A stretch of DNA of 64,000 nucleotides, from assembly GCA_948567375.1 (NCBI GenBank), contig OX419758.1, forward strand, positions 63,021,965 through 63,085,964, given 5' to 3'. Numbering within the stretch: the first letter of the stretch is position 1; each line of letters opens with the position of its first letter. The stretch comes from Lunularia cruciata. Lineage: Eukaryota > Streptophyta > Marchantiopsida > Lunulariales > Lunulariaceae. The notes under the pieces were generated by a model, which saw only the letters and a program-made list of their open reading frames with translations, was not told the DNA's origin and did no database searches. Shown here piece by piece: positions 44,365-57,179 of the stretch. The position numbers and the translations under genes are program-made.

Positions 44365-47340
44365 GGAAAGGGTGACCGCATAGAAAACACAAAAGAGGGG
44401 AAGATCCCGTCAAGCCGTACAAGGGTGAGACATAATAGGTAAAATGGGTCTAAGCCCCAATAGAGTCTATTTGAGAAATCTGCCCTACTGCACTTAGGAT
44501 ATCCAAGCTATGCAAGTCATACAGTCTACAAACAACTAGAGCATCAAAGAAACATCATCTAGTGTGATTGCTCTCCTATGGATTGCACCCACCATTGTTC
44601 TCTATAGAGCAATAGACACACGTTGTCTAAAATATGCTACAAAGTATGAGAGGGAGAGTGGTACCCCTTGGCGCCAAACATGATAAGCTCTTGTACACTC
44701 GCTAACAAATGTGTAGAATGCAGTGTTCATTGCTCCATATAACTTCAAGGTTAGAGAAACAAAGAGGTGATATTGCTGCATACTCCTATACTTGGAGACC
44801 TTGCAAGCTACTATTGCACTCGCCGCCCATCCAAGGCGATGGGTAGTCACTCATTCCAAAATTATATCACACGTAGGGTTTAACCACAACATATGCTATT
44901 GTTACCCGACCAAGTATAAGTCTGCCTAACACGTGTGGTCTGCAAAGCATACAAAATGCTCCCTCCAAGCCAAGTATCCACTTTCTCGTGCCATAGCAAA
45001 CACTATGTCCCTAATAGCATTATAGGTAGCTATCCTCTATCCTCCAAAAAGACATTGTGTCATATGGACCGCAACTGCATCTAGTGTAGAACCACACTCA
45101 CAAGTGAGTAATGAAGATGCAAATGGGTAGACCAAACCTAGGCAAAACTTGATAGCTGTAGAGAAAGTAGGTAGTGTGAGTTGGAAGCTCTAATGCACGG
45201 TTGAGCTAGGATCCAAGAGCCTGCACCCTTGTTGGAGCAAGAGCAAAGACTACTTTAGTAGCATGAGGAATGGACGAGTCAACTAAGATAGAATGTAGTG
45301 TATGTTGACATTGGTGTTCCATCAAGGAGGACTGTAAACCTCTAGTCCAATCAGACAATAGTGAAACAAAGATGGAAGGTCCTATCATGCTTGTGGGGAT
45401 AGACTATCTCTCATTTGCCGCCACAACATCTGGAGAGAAAAGTATCTCTCATCCACCTCTATCACATAAGTCTCCAAAACTTGCTTGTCAACAACCACAA
45501 AATGAGAGGAAAGTAGGAGTGCCAAGAGAACCAACTACCCAAAAGAGCCATATGTGCAGTCTCCTCCATAGATAGCAAGTCAACCTCTCTACACAAGATT
45601 GATAGAGATGTCTATTTATGTGCCATATCCCCTATTACACACTCAAATGTCCCTAGTCCAATAATATCACCAAAGACTCCCATAATCCTACTATCAAAGG
45701 CTTTTAGATGTGAGAGGAAGGTCAAGGAGGGGAGAATTCTGCGGAGGAGGTAAGTCAATCAATGAGGAATACTAGAGGAGGGTATACCAAATGCCAACGG
45801 TGGATCTCCTAGTAAAGGAAGGTCACCCATATGGAGAATATCCTTTGCAAGGGGAGTGTCTAAGAAGCGTATGACAAAATCCTCAAATCTTATTGGCACT
45901 CCAAGAACACATAGTCCATCTGTAAATGTGATACACTCCTATGAAAGCTCAAGGTGTGGAGGGATACCTATAGGGGGCCATGCCCTGCACTTTGACACCT
46001 TGACTATCAAGCCTACTAGATGTAGCTTGGTAGTCAAGTGATCAAAGGCTTGCCTAATCTGATCTACAAGGCCTATAATGTGTGTATCATATGCCAAGGA
46101 CTGATCTACCCAACCTGGCTAGCCAAAGTAGTAGACAAGAGAGCTCTAAAGAGACCCATGGTAAATAAAGGTCCCCCCTAAAGGACCTCATTGATGTTTA
46201 CAAACAACTAGTTCCAAGACAATGACTCCCTTTTGTGAACATCTGTGATGGTAGTAAAGGGAGGTGGGAGAGCCATAAAAAGACTATACAAAAGGGATAT
46301 GCACCAACCTCCCTAAGCTCTCTAAATATGAATGCTCATGAGACACAATTAAAAGTATTCTCAAGATTCACTTGGAGGACGATCCACTCTAGATAGATAT
46401 CTAAGAGTGCACCAATTCCTAGAGATACATCCTCACATCTTCTAGGTGTAGTTACTCCAAATTGATGTGGATTGAGGTGCTACTAGAAGTGAGAACAATG
46501 TTGCGGGACAATGGTGTGGCTGACCAAACACAAAAAGATCTCTCCAATAGCAATCAGTCTAATGCCCTAGTGTCCTTCCCCATCGCAAGAAGTTGATTAG
46601 CACCTAACACCTGACTACAAGCATAGGAATGTCTCTCTTGCTATTGTTATAGCCACCTAAAACACCTCGGTAAATCCACTAGAGGGATCATCTACCTAAA
46701 AGCAATCTCTAAGATGCTCATAAACCATCCCTAACAAGCCTCTTGATGAAAGGCAAAGGATAGTGGACAATACTTGTGCAAAAGTGACCTATCAAGATAT
46801 AAAGGCTGCTCAAGCCGATAATCTAAGACCTTTAGTGGTAATCACTTTCCTGCCATAGAATATAGTGAGTGTAGTGAAAGGATAATCTCATCAATAGGAC
46901 TAGTCATAGACAAAGGTATAGCACTTGTGCTACTCTACTAAACTCTCCTGCCTAATCCAATATCATACACTGTCACAATCGAGTGGACTTTGTGGTATTC
47001 TATGGCAAAACTTGTTTCCTAAAACATGTAGCTCTAACAGATTCCTCCTGTAGGGCTGCCCAATCCCCCACTTGGAATGGACAGAATCTAACAGCCAACT
47101 CTCTATGCCCCGCACATCCTCTTCTAGCATAACAAAGACACCATCAAGGGAGTAAGAGAAATAGGAACCATGCTAATTCGTCCAAGGGATCACGTGCCAA
47201 ATGATCAAGTAGTCGGCAAAAAGCATATCTAGCCGCATCATGGAGTGTATGGGGTAGCTTATGGAATAGACGAACATGGAAAACTAGTCTCAAATAACCC
47301 CAAAATGCAAGAAGCTAACCACTCTCCCTACTTGATAGGA
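44365..47340 (-). mobile_element. Non-LTR retrotransposon (LINE copy D), second subfamily
   Basis: Read right to left. RT and thumb traces lie at about 46900-45450, the CCHC/endonuclease region at about 45110-44880 (HMTQC-like, then D-x12-D decayed), and a long conserved C-terminal frame at 44602-44850 contains the S-L-S-Y-F-V-A-Y-F-R-Q-R-V-S-I block. It ends with the complete 3' tail, 44365-44460. The C-terminal block is shared with copies E, F and G but differs from A and B, so this is a distinct subfamily and the natural owner of the tail. No intact frame remains. Confidence 0.7.
44602..44850 (-). pseudogene. C-terminal domain fragment of LINE copy D
   Basis: An 82-codon frame with W-A-A-S-A at the start, K-L-Y-G-A-M-N and F-V-x-E-C-T-R-A-Y-H-V-W in the middle, and S-L-S-Y-F-V-A-Y-F-R-Q-R-V-S-I-A-L at the end. 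It aligns without gaps to the frame at 58980-59231. This is the extreme C-terminus of the LINE polyprotein, after the endonuclease-like region. Its function is unknown. Confidence 0.65.
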
Positions 47341-50300
47341 ATTTTTTGAACAGTCAATGAAAGGATAGAGGAAGCATGCATAATCTCGAGTGTCATTGTT
47401 ATCGAGGTGATCTTTCGCTTCACATGAGCATCCCAAGTGGTCCAATCATAGTCTTTGTGCATACTTCCCACATGGGTCCCAAGTGGTCCACATCCCTTGT
47501 GAGTGAAAATATCGGTGACACATCGGGCATGGTGTATCTTGAACCACTCTGTGCAACCACACATAGGAAAGTGTAACCATGGGTAACACAAGAATAATGA
47601 TAATAACACACTATGTTCATATTCATCTCCTCCTCTACATGCTAAATCACAACTCCTCACATTCCAATTCACAAGAATCAATATTATCTCTCCAAACCTT
47701 AAAATTATAAACTCTCGTAATTTTAATACTCATCTCTAAAATTTTTAAACTAAATTCTCATGAAATATAAATATTTAAAAATTAATATAAATATCAAAAA
47801 TCAAAATAGAAAAAAATCCATATCCATCACTCTCAATGTATATTCATCATTCTAAACCCTATAAAACCTAAAAATTTCAATTCTATAATTTTAATCTAAA
47901 TACCAATGGAACTAAAATTAAAAATAATAAAATAATAAAATATTATTCACTCGAACACTATATAAATTAAAAATAAATAAAATCTATAATTCACTCAAGT
48001 GCAATGCGCTAGAGAACCCTCGAACAAATGTATATATTTCCTCAAACATCTCTCCCTCTCCTCTCCTGTCCCGTCTCCACACTCTCCCGAACTCCCCACT
48101 CAATTCACCTTGACTAAAATCTGGAGTAATAACACTGGGTAAAGATATTACGTGTGGTGAATACACACATTACATATACGTTGCATCTTTCTCTCATATA
48201 CGTTGCTAGACGTTGTGAAGTTGGTGCAGGGATAGACGTTTTAGTCACCCTTCCGTTGACTTTGAGGTTGCCATGTGAGCAGGTAACTGTATTGTACATT
48301 GCGCAGGGCCAACTGAATGTAGGAAGTCTTGAAAGTCCCTGGGACCTGCTCAATCTGTAGTCAACTGATTGCACCTACACTGAAACTCTACATCGGCTGA
48401 ACATTCGCTCTAATCATTGCAGCAGTCGCGAGAATTGTATTTTAATGTAACCAAGTTGCACACTATCTTCATCATTTACAGTTAAGTATTTCACTGCATG
48501 GTGAGTACATGTCCACGGAATTGCCATTTTGCTCGTGTTACCAACTCTTTAGGTAGTAATCAGGGGTGAAGTCAACAGGTACTGCTGCCTAAATGGCTTT
48601 TCTGAGGTGACAGTTGCATCGTGATAGACCGTCTGCGAGACACGTGAATTAATAGGACTTAGGGTTTGAAACTTTATCGACCTTGCATCTGTTGGTTATA
48701 ATGAATTTTGGTTACCACCCAGTAGAAGTTCTCCTTATGACCTGTTTTCGCTGTTAGCTTGGAAGAAAGCGTGGAGAGATCGTGATTGGTATTTATTTAT
48801 CTAGGACTGCTACGCAGTGAGCTCTAAGAGACAAGCGACAAGGCCAAAGAAAAGCAACGCAGAATGGTAGTGGCAAGTGATGAATCTTTTCCTTGCAGAG
48901 AAGAACCAGATACGACAATGAGTAGTTTAGGATGCAGTCTAGACAACAATACCTCGAATTTGCAGTGTGCTGTTCCCAAAGAGGACACTTGAGCCACATG
49001 CAGACCATTCAAATCCCAGCTTGAGCACAGTAAGTTAATTGTCTGAATCTGGCTGTGATGACAAGGGGTAGAAGATTGGAGCCTCCAGTCCATTTGAAAG
49101 AGGCAAGCACATCAAAGGAATATTGTGTGTCGAGTTCGTCGTCCTCCATCCTTTGTGACAAGTACAAGATGGAATTTGAGATAATAGAAGTGGTACCGAA
49201 GACAAGAAAACCAAATCAACTGTTCCCACATTGTCAAATTTTTCATCGCATGCCTTCTTCAACGGAACATTCGAGCCTCGTGTCCCCGTAAGCACAAAAC
49301 ATGTTCACCAAGGGTAGGATGATATACGGAGACACGCACCATCCAGGCTGCATGGAATCATCCAGTCGCCAGGGGATCTGGCGCTCAAGACAAGTCGGAG
49401 TATCTGAGGAGGGAGTGAGGAATTGGTGCTCAACTTCTAGATAAAGTCAGAGCAGTAACTGCTCGTAGAAAGACTCAAACGCCGTACTAACCAAACTGCC
49501 CAGCCATCATTCCACAGTATACTTTACACAAGTATTTCGCGGTATCAAGAATGATTTGCTTTAAGTGAAGCGCTTAGCTTTGCCTGTCGTTCAGGATTGA
49601 AAATCAGCGTCTTTTATCCACAGCTATCGCCTCCTATTCCCTTCTTGAGGAGTGTCTCATCGTGAAGATACTACATATTATCTGATGTATAGATAACCAT
49701 TGAGGGAAAGCCATGGACTCACTTGGCTCGACTTTTCTCTGGTCCATGCAAGTGCTGTCATAAGGACGTGAGTTGTGTATCTGCTGAATCCTCTTGTTGT
49801 AAAACAAAAGCGTCTGAAACTCTCTCATTGGGAAACTGAGCTTTGGCGATCAGTTTCTTCTTGAAAGATTCCCTTACACGCAGCGCGATTTGATTGCAAA
49901 CATGGAAGAGTTCTTGGACTTGTATTTGCATCATCAGAAATGCATACTAACAAACATATTAGTGCCTGACACTGTTCTCTGGAAAACGGTGACCGGGAGC
50001 CAGGGACGGTGTAAGTGAGACTGCCAATTTGAGCGTTCTGCCAATTCTCCCGGGAAAGACTGAAGTGTACTCCAAATCTGGCACTTCGATTGCCAGGTAT
50101 CCCAAGTTTAGACAAAAGACTTAACAGTACTTTGGTTGCCACGTGGACACATGTGGGACCGGTTCATTAGAGTTGGCAGTAGACAAGGTTGTGTTGGCAG
50201 GCGATGTTCTTGTTTCTCAATAATTAACTCGTTGTAACAATAGCAATTATCTAGTCGGGTCGGCGGGTGGCTTCGGGTTGTGATTAAGGGAATCAATCGG

Positions 50301-51396
50301 GTGGGGCAGGGGACTTGGGGTTACTTTGGGTAATGGTTGGGACTCGAGTTAAACAAATTCATAAACATTGCAATATAAAGATATATTTAAATTTACTTCG
50401 AATAATTAAAAAGCTGATAAGGAACATAAATAATGGCTCTTTGCGTATTCCAATTAATCGTGCACGGGTTACTTTTCCTTTAAGACGGCACTACGTTGAT
50501 ATATATTGTAAGCATCTAAGAGAACAATCTTATCCTTTTGCGAGACGGCTTGTCATGTCAAATTGACGTACCACGTCAAGTTTGCAAGGAGTACCGGGAG
50601 AAACGTTTGCCCACCTTAAGGTACCGTTAAGTCGAACTGCGAAGTATGCAGTACTTAACTGTAAGTCTTTCTCCTCAAGCGAATCCTGTCATGGGCTTTC
50701 AGAGGTCGGAAGACTCTGCAGTTCAGGAAATAACCTGTGGTAAATATTATGACCACTTATGAACCTAAGCAGGTTCTACCACATGTACCGTATACCGTAT
50801 TGTCAAAGCCGAGTCGCATCTTATTGTAGCCTGTGCGTAGATCCAATAAGATTGTGACAGTTGTCAATGGCTTCCGAGAACAATCGCTATGTTCGTTGAC
50901 TCTGTGGAGACCTTTTGGAGTTCGTCTTGTAGGTGCTCCAGGCTTGCTTACAACTTTTGCGATGTGACTGTTTCCTCATCTACTTGTTGACCGGAACTGC
51001 GGCCCAACGGTCGCGATCCACCGCGGAGGCCTCGTTGCGGCGTGGTTCCTTTTCGATGTAACTGGATTGATGGATGTCATATTAGATACCCGGATTGGAA
51101 GAATCTACATGTGACACACAGACTCCATGGCTGAGAAAATACAACTTTTGGCGTTGACTCATGGAGTAGTAATGTGGGCGCCTCATTTAGGGTGCCATAC
51201 TGTAGACTCTTCAGTACTTAGCTAAGAAGGACAATTGTTCGCAAAGAGCGAGATATACAACTTCTATTCGTACTTGGAATGCAAGTGACGTTGCTCATAT
51301 ACAGTAACAACAGGACTTGGTTTTGTTAATGTTGAGACCTCTCAAGTTTAAGGTTTTGGTTATGAACTTTCACACACTTTGCATGCGTGCAAGCAT
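47341..51396. other. Unassigned sequence with one very AT-rich block
   Basis: 47690-48000 is extremely AT-rich with no coding potential. A 117-codon minus frame at 47328-47681 overlaps the LINE D edge and lacks motifs. 48000-51396 is mixed composition. Frames such as 49825-50142 (minus, 105 codons) have no recognised domain, and no supported gene, RNA or repeat was found. Confidence 0.45.
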
Positions 51397-51616
51397 ATTC
51401 GTGCCGGAGTTCGTCACCGGATCCGAGTCAAATCGCCCAGGACAAACCCAGTTTCAAGAGACTCCATTATGAATACATTGGATATAGAGCACAAAATTCA
51501 AGCTCGATTCGTGCCAGACTTAGTCACCTGGTCAACCCGCCTCGGACTAAGCACAGTTCCAAGAGACTCCATTAGGAATAACTTGGGATGTAGGTACAAA
51601 TTCAAGCTCGATTCCT
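51397..51616. repeat. 110-bp tandem duplication
   Basis: Units start at 51397 and 51507 (ATTCGTGCC) and share TTCAAGAGACTCCATTA or near variants and AAATTCAAGCTCGATTC. Divergence is roughly 20 percent, so it is older than the other tandem duplications. An open frame of 98 codons crosses both units, without a motif. Confidence 0.75.
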
Positions 51617-53153
51617 ATGAACAGATTTCCGTTCTGCTAGAACCAGACTCCATGCAGAATGGGTACCCTAAATAATCAACTCAGATTGAAGAAGTGGTCA
51701 TAAAACACAAAATGACTGGAGATTAAAGGTTTGTCAAAAGCGTGTAAACTTGTTTGTTAGTGTGTATTACATATTAAAAGTTGTCAAAAGTTCGTGAACT
51801 TGGTACGTTACAAGGAAAAGTATACTACTACTCGGTAGCAAGTGATTGACTTGTAAACAGCTTGTTCACTCGGGTTCTATCATAAAATTCTGATGGAACC
51901 CAAGTGGGTTCAAACGAGTTCCAATCTACTTCTGTAAAACTCAACCCTCGAATGCAGAACACAACGATACTCATAGAGTCCTTTGGATGGCGTTAAATTT
52001 AATTCGCGATATTTAAAAGTACTCCCGTTTGGGAAAATTCCAATAAAAATTCTAACTTTTTAAATTGACAGCGTGAAAATGTACTGGTGAAGACTGGACA
52101 GTCACCGGCTCGTTTCTCGATTTTCGTGCTTAACCATGTCTGCATATTTTGTTGCCAAACAATAGATTTCGGCGAAGGAAGGAAACCGAAGTCCGATGCC
52201 ACGGAACGAGAAATTTCCACCATGGGAATCGAGCTCAACAAGACAGGCATGTGGGGTATGAAACAGCTGCACTGCGGAAGTATTTCAGGCTCGAAATGGA
52301 CAAAATGAAAGTCAGTGTCCTGGATTGCGTGCCAAATTACAAACATGAGTCAGCACTCCTAACTCATTTCTGTATGGTACTCCTAATATTGATACTGAAG
52401 GTTTTGGCATGAACACTCACACCTGTAATCCGAACTTATGAAATAGTGACTGATGCCATGACCTATTTTGAGCATCAGGACGAGATTACCCAAACTATGC
52501 ATTGTCTTCTGATGGTCTCCAGAGAACTTAAGGTTCCGACTTTTATGTGCACCACTAAGTGTTCGACGGATACTCGATTCTCTCCTACTGGATTGCCTGC
52601 ATGGTAGCACTGTTCACTTGAAACTCCAAGTATCAAGTAGTGCCTTCTTGCTCAATGCGGAGGATGTTGTTTGGTCAACCTCTCTATGAGCCGATATAGA
52701 GTCTTGTAATACTTTATGAGTCGAAATATAAACTTTTATGGCTGCGTTCAAATCATGGGACAATGTTGAACATGTAAACTTGTCTTATCATCTGCAAGTC
52801 CTGCAATTTGTACAAGGTTCCCATTTAATAATAAAGGCTCTAACGGTTCCTTGTCGCTACGCAAGAAGGTAGAAGATTTCCTTTACATAATTCTTTCGGA
52901 AAGTCCAGAAAGATATTGCCTTCAACGCATCGCACGAGCAAACATGAATGTGAGAGAAAATTATGGAAATAATAATACAAATAATACATCTACAACTTCG
53001 GGAGTTTTCCATTTTCTGGCCAACTTAACACTCGTAGCAGCATGGAAGACTTTCAAAGGAGAATCTGGAGCCCACTTGGGACAATTTTCGTCGTGTTTCA
53101 ATGGCACAGACTCAAAAGACTGAAAATGTCTCATAAGTCGTAGTCCATGTTTC
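51617..53153. other. Unassigned sequence
   Basis: No gene is recognised. The frames of 73-115 codons on both strands near 52000-52400 overlap and cannot all be real. 52851-53123 (90 codons, +) contains an Asn-rich run and no domain. Confidence 0.45.
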
Positions 53154-53258
53154 ATAGCAATTGGGGCTTAGCCCCATTTTACCTTTTTTTCTCTCCCTTG
53201 TACGGCTTGATGGGGTCTTCCCATCCTTCGTTTTTTCTACGCGGTTTAATAGCAATTG
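53154..53258 (+). mobile_element. LINE tail insertion (85 bp) with perfect 10-bp TSD
   Basis: 53164-53248 is a near-consensus copy of the tail (GGGCTTAGCCCC, CTTGTACGGCTTGATGGG, TCTTCCCATCCTTCG, CTACGCGG). It is flanked by ATAGCAATTG at 53154-53163 and 53249-53258. Low divergence from the consensus suggests it is one of the youngest copies. Confidence 0.88.
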
Positions 53259-54898
53259 TACAATCAGGAAAATTATGGGCCGATACGCCGTGCTCATGGT
53301 GTCTTAGGCGTGCTAGGACTGAATAATATGGTTTGAGAAAACCAGGAACTTTAGACATGTTCGGAAAAATAGCTCACGCTCGATTTCGATAGGCGAGACA
53401 CTCATTTGAGCCAGTCCTTTGGATAATTGAGGCTTGCACTTTTAATTGGATCATAATATCACTAGGAACCTCAACATACTACAGTTCACAGGATACACAA
53501 TACGGACCAAACACAGTGCCCCCAGAAGAGGGAAGAACATAACTACGGCACCTACCTGCAATACTGTAGTATACAAAACCAACAGCACGAAAGCAGCGCC
53601 TTGAGAATACTGTTGCAGTCATAGCAAAAGAAGATGGATGCCGAAAAGATGGATGTGCGGTGCCAAGAAACAGGAAATTTGACCGATGTGAATCGAGCTT
53701 CAGCCAAACCCACCCGCGTTCTATTCTGTGACAACACAACAGCTCAATCTATGGAGAGAGGAGGGACGAAGCGTAGGGTCCAACTCTCGATGTATCTCTC
53801 GACGAAGCTGTAGGTCCCGCCAGCATAGACCTATGAACCGGGACCCAGCTCACACGAAAGATCAAGAACAAGCACAGTAAAAAGTAAGCCCAATTGATTG
53901 TTCTGTTTCCCCAGCGAGAGTTGACAGTGCTGCCCACTTCTTGGATCTTCTTTCCACGTGAGCGGCAAACACCTCTTGGGGTTCTAGTTTCCGTTTGTAT
54001 GTCCTCCGACAATCCTTCTCTTCTTCAGGCTCGGCACCAGCAAAGTTTTTCCCAGTCCAGCACGCGGGATTCCTTTGTTAGCCAACTTTGGAGAAAAATC
54101 GGCTACCAAGAGAATGTCGAGAAAAAAGAGAAAAAGACTCACGGAGAAACCTGTCGAGAAGGATATGACAGGCATAAAACTGCTTTCAGATTTGGCAGAA
54201 AAAATGGGGAAACTTCTCAAAAGAAAACAAAACCCATTCATATTTTATTTTTTTTAAATTTGATTCCTTTGTTCATTAATGAATGAACTAATATACTTTA
54301 AGGGAAAACGGACCTTTGCATACTACTATGTACCACCGTTGTTCATAGAATTGGTGGACCATAACGAATATATTCAGGTGAATGACCATAAAGAGACATG
54401 CTATTTACTACAATTCGATAGATCGTGCTTGTACTCAAAGAGAGTACACTCATGTATTAGAGAATATATATTAGAGTGTACTCAAAGAGAGTACACTCAC
54501 TGTTTCTTCTTGTGGATGAGTGGAGTGTGAGTTGGAAAAGACTTTGAAAGAGACTTTGGGAATGTATAAATCAAAGTAGGATCATGCTAAGTAGACCCCC
54601 ACTCAGAATGTTACGCGAGTACGAAATACATTATTGCAGTGTTAGTGAAACAGAATATTATATGCACCATGTGCAGAAATACATGCTGATGAGTGCACAA
54701 AGCTTTTTCCGCTGAATCAGTGCTGTAGAATGTTGTTATCCTCTACAGCAATATCACCATTCTGCATGATGAGTTCCTGAACAGTGACAGGTGTATTTGC
54801 AATATCGTGTTGAGTCTATCGGGACCAAATAAGCCTATACAAAGATATGGAGAACCACTCCTATTTGAACCTCATAAATAACTGCTACACGAGTAAAC
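53259..54898. other. Unassigned sequence with a 130-codon frame
   Basis: A plus frame at 53894-54286 (130 codons) and an overlapping one at 54075-54257 encode Lys/Arg-rich peptides. The second has an S-R-K-K-R-K-R basic cluster that could serve as a nuclear signal, but I recognise no domain. Minus frames overlap the same bases. A short repeat AGAGAGTACACTCA appears at about 54440 and 54486. No gene is called. Confidence 0.35.
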
Positions 54899-55007
54899 TT
54901 GGTTTGTGTCTATTGTATGCGCATTTTATCCTTGTACGGCTTGATGAGGTCTTCCCATTCTTCTTGTGTAATGTTGTCCTATGTGTGTCGCTTTTGGTTT
55001 CCGTCTA
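54899..55007 (+). mobile_element. LINE tail insertion (81 bp) with diverged 14-bp TSD
   Basis: 54913-54993 matches the tail from TTTTATCCTTGTACGGCTTG through CTTCCCATTCTTC to a degraded GTGTGTCGC. The flanks TTGGTTTGTGTCTA (54899-54912) and TTGGTTTCCGTCTA (54994-55007) agree at 12 of 14 bases. It is older than the 53.2-kb copy. Confidence 0.65.
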
Positions 55008-56740
55008 CCCGAGGGAGGGATTGGCGCGAAGACGTATTGGTCTTTTCAACGCTTTTGCAGTGCTGGAAAAGCTTTCGCAAACGGAGGATTAACGAGTAGG
55101 AAATCTACAAAAGGGACTTTTTATCTTATCAAAGACGGCCAGGAAAGTCAGCTGTTTCAGTGACTTGAGGAAGTGCACACCAGGTGCCAACGCATATCTT
55201 TAGTACCCACTGAGTATCGAAGGAAATATTTCAGTATATGTATCATTACTTCTTGACTAGTGACGGAATCCAGGTTCCCTTCACGTCATCCCAAGCTGTG
55301 AGTTTGAAGGTACATGTTGGGACTTGTTCACATTCAAGTGGATGCTCATTAGTCGACTAGTCAACTACAGCATATGCTCGAAACTTTTGCTTATAATGTG
55401 AAGCCTTCTACTATATAGAATTTGAAGGACTCCGCTACTTTAAAGTGCTCATACTCGATTATGCAGTAAACTGTACTAGAGAACCTGGATTACTACTGGT
55501 TGAGATGATATCTTTGACTTGCGGCCTCAGCCAATGATCCGGGATGTTAGCCGATTTTGTTAAATCGTTGAACGAATAACATAACCTGGAGGTAGAGCAA
55601 GTACACATTCTGATCGACAATGTACCACTTCAAGGTTTGATTCTCTATTCCTCCTACTCTTCGCACTTCCAAGTGCTGGCACTTACAAGACGTGACAAAA
55701 GTACTGTAAACACTGCTTCAAGATACTGTACGAGTGGTACACTTAAGCAACAGTGGAACGGTTGCTTCGTACCATTAAACCAGATCTAGATCATAGAATG
55801 TGAGGCTTAGCGCTCCCCATGCTTTTGACGATGATCTAGCCCTCACCACAACCGTGTCCAAATCCTCGTGAGTGAAGTGTAAGCGTAGACATTCAGGAAA
55901 CGGCCGCTTGCTATGTGTGAGGAGAATACCCTGAAAGCTTCAGCATCAATCGAAAATACAGCAACTGACTAGCAAGCTTACCTTTTGAGAAAAGCAATTC
56001 ATCGTTAGTACGTCGTCATGTGTGCTTTCATGACTTGAATGTGAAAGCTTTCCAGAGATTGACTCAAAAGTACGCCCCGATAGAGGTGGCTTATAAAAGT
56101 AACTCGTGACACAGTGTGGTCATGAGATTTCCGCAACCTTTTTACAATCAAGAGAGAGAAACCGTACAGTAGCAGGAAAAAGGGTTTGAGCAGGGAGCCC
56201 AAACCGAAGAAGGCGAAATTTGACACGCATGTCGCAAGGAAGATGGTACGCACGAGTGTTTGGAATGACCGACAATAATCGGTGAAGACTAAATGGAAGG
56301 ATATCTTCTTCTGGGTGAGACCATTTCTGCTTGCTTTACAATCTGTCTCGTGGGCTGCGTTGTCTATTGCTTACTACGGAATTGACGGCACGACCCCTTC
56401 AAATGCTGCATAAAGACGTGGAGAAACTCGTGTCTCAAGCTTTACCGTTTTGAGTTGTCGTAGGAAGAAGTTACGCAGAAGGCCGTTCAATCTTCACATT
56501 TCATTCTATGTGAACAGGACCCACCTTTAATTGCTTGTTTACCACTTCATCACTACCAATCATGAACCAAGTTCCTTCATATTTGGTACATGGGAAACTA
56601 TTTCATGAGGAGACAGAACCACTGCTCTTCCGATCTAACGATACTCGATCATGAATAGTTTTAGTCATGGAGTGCCTGAGCTTTGAGGTTTATCGCCAGG
56701 CTCTACGGGAAGGCGGCGGCACCACCCAAGTTGAATACCC
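55008..56740. other. Unassigned sequence
   Basis: No recognised gene, RNA or repeat. The small open frames have no motifs. Confidence 0.45.
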
Positions 56741-56748
56741 TATATAAG
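56741..56748 (+). promoter_or_regulatory. Candidate TATA box
   Basis: TATATAAG in a CG-richer context (upstream GGCGGCGGCACCACCC, downstream pyrimidine-rich CCCTTCACCCCCC) looks like a plant core promoter. It lies 94 bp upstream of an ATG at 56835. A transcription start near 56770-56780 would be expected. No other evidence of transcription. Confidence 0.35.
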
Positions 56749-56834
56749 CCCTTCACCCCCCGGATCCCTGGACCTAATCTAGCAGATACCATCTTTAGTG
56801 TTCAGTTCTGTTTAGAGTTGAACCAGGGTACAGT

Positions 56835-56927
56835 ATGGGTTGCTCAGATCTAGAACAGGAGTATAACTGTAGTGTAGTACGAAAGCTCAGTAATTTAAAC
56901 ATCTACTGCCTCGAACACTTCAGTTAG
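56835..56927 (+). CDS. Small open frame (30 codons) downstream of a TATA box
   Basis: It starts M-G-C-S-D-L-E-Q-E-Y and is Cys-containing throughout (three Cys in 30 residues). Met-Gly-Cys starts are common in myristoylated and palmitoylated proteins, though the Ser/Thr usually found at position 6 is Leu here. The start is chosen only because it is the first ATG after the TATA box, with a purine (G) at +4. It may be a short-peptide gene, a leader frame or chance. Confidence 0.2.
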   Translation: MGCSDLEQEYNCSVVRKLSNLNIYCLEHFS

Positions 56928-57179
56928 ACTCACCAGATAAATTTACCCGATGTACATACAGTTCTCTTGGTTTTGGACACCCGCTAGTTCTTGAGTTTTG
57001 AGAATAGGAGGCGCTTTTTAGATATGTAAACCAAATTCTCCTCCCCTCTTCGACGGAGCGAACATTTTCAGTATATATTATATTTTCTCTTTGTTCATTC
57101 ATTCCTTGAGCTACTAGGACATGTTTTAGCTCTTGGCCTGGGAAAGGTGTAGTCTCTTGGACTCTAGGTCAATTATGTA
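56928..57179. other. Unassigned sequence
   Basis: No feature is recognised between the small frame and LINE copy G. Confidence 0.45.

Noticed and set aside
47328..47681. N-W-N-V-R start as an AP-endonuclease
   Set aside because: Only the first few residues resemble the endonuclease start. No catalytic motif follows in the frame.
53164..53248. LINE tail read as a 5S rRNA fragment or hammerhead ribozyme
   Set aside because: GGATGGG-AAGACC recalls part of 5S box C and GCTTGATG recalls a CTGATGA core, but neither the rest of 5S nor the ribozyme's GAAA and stem layout is present.
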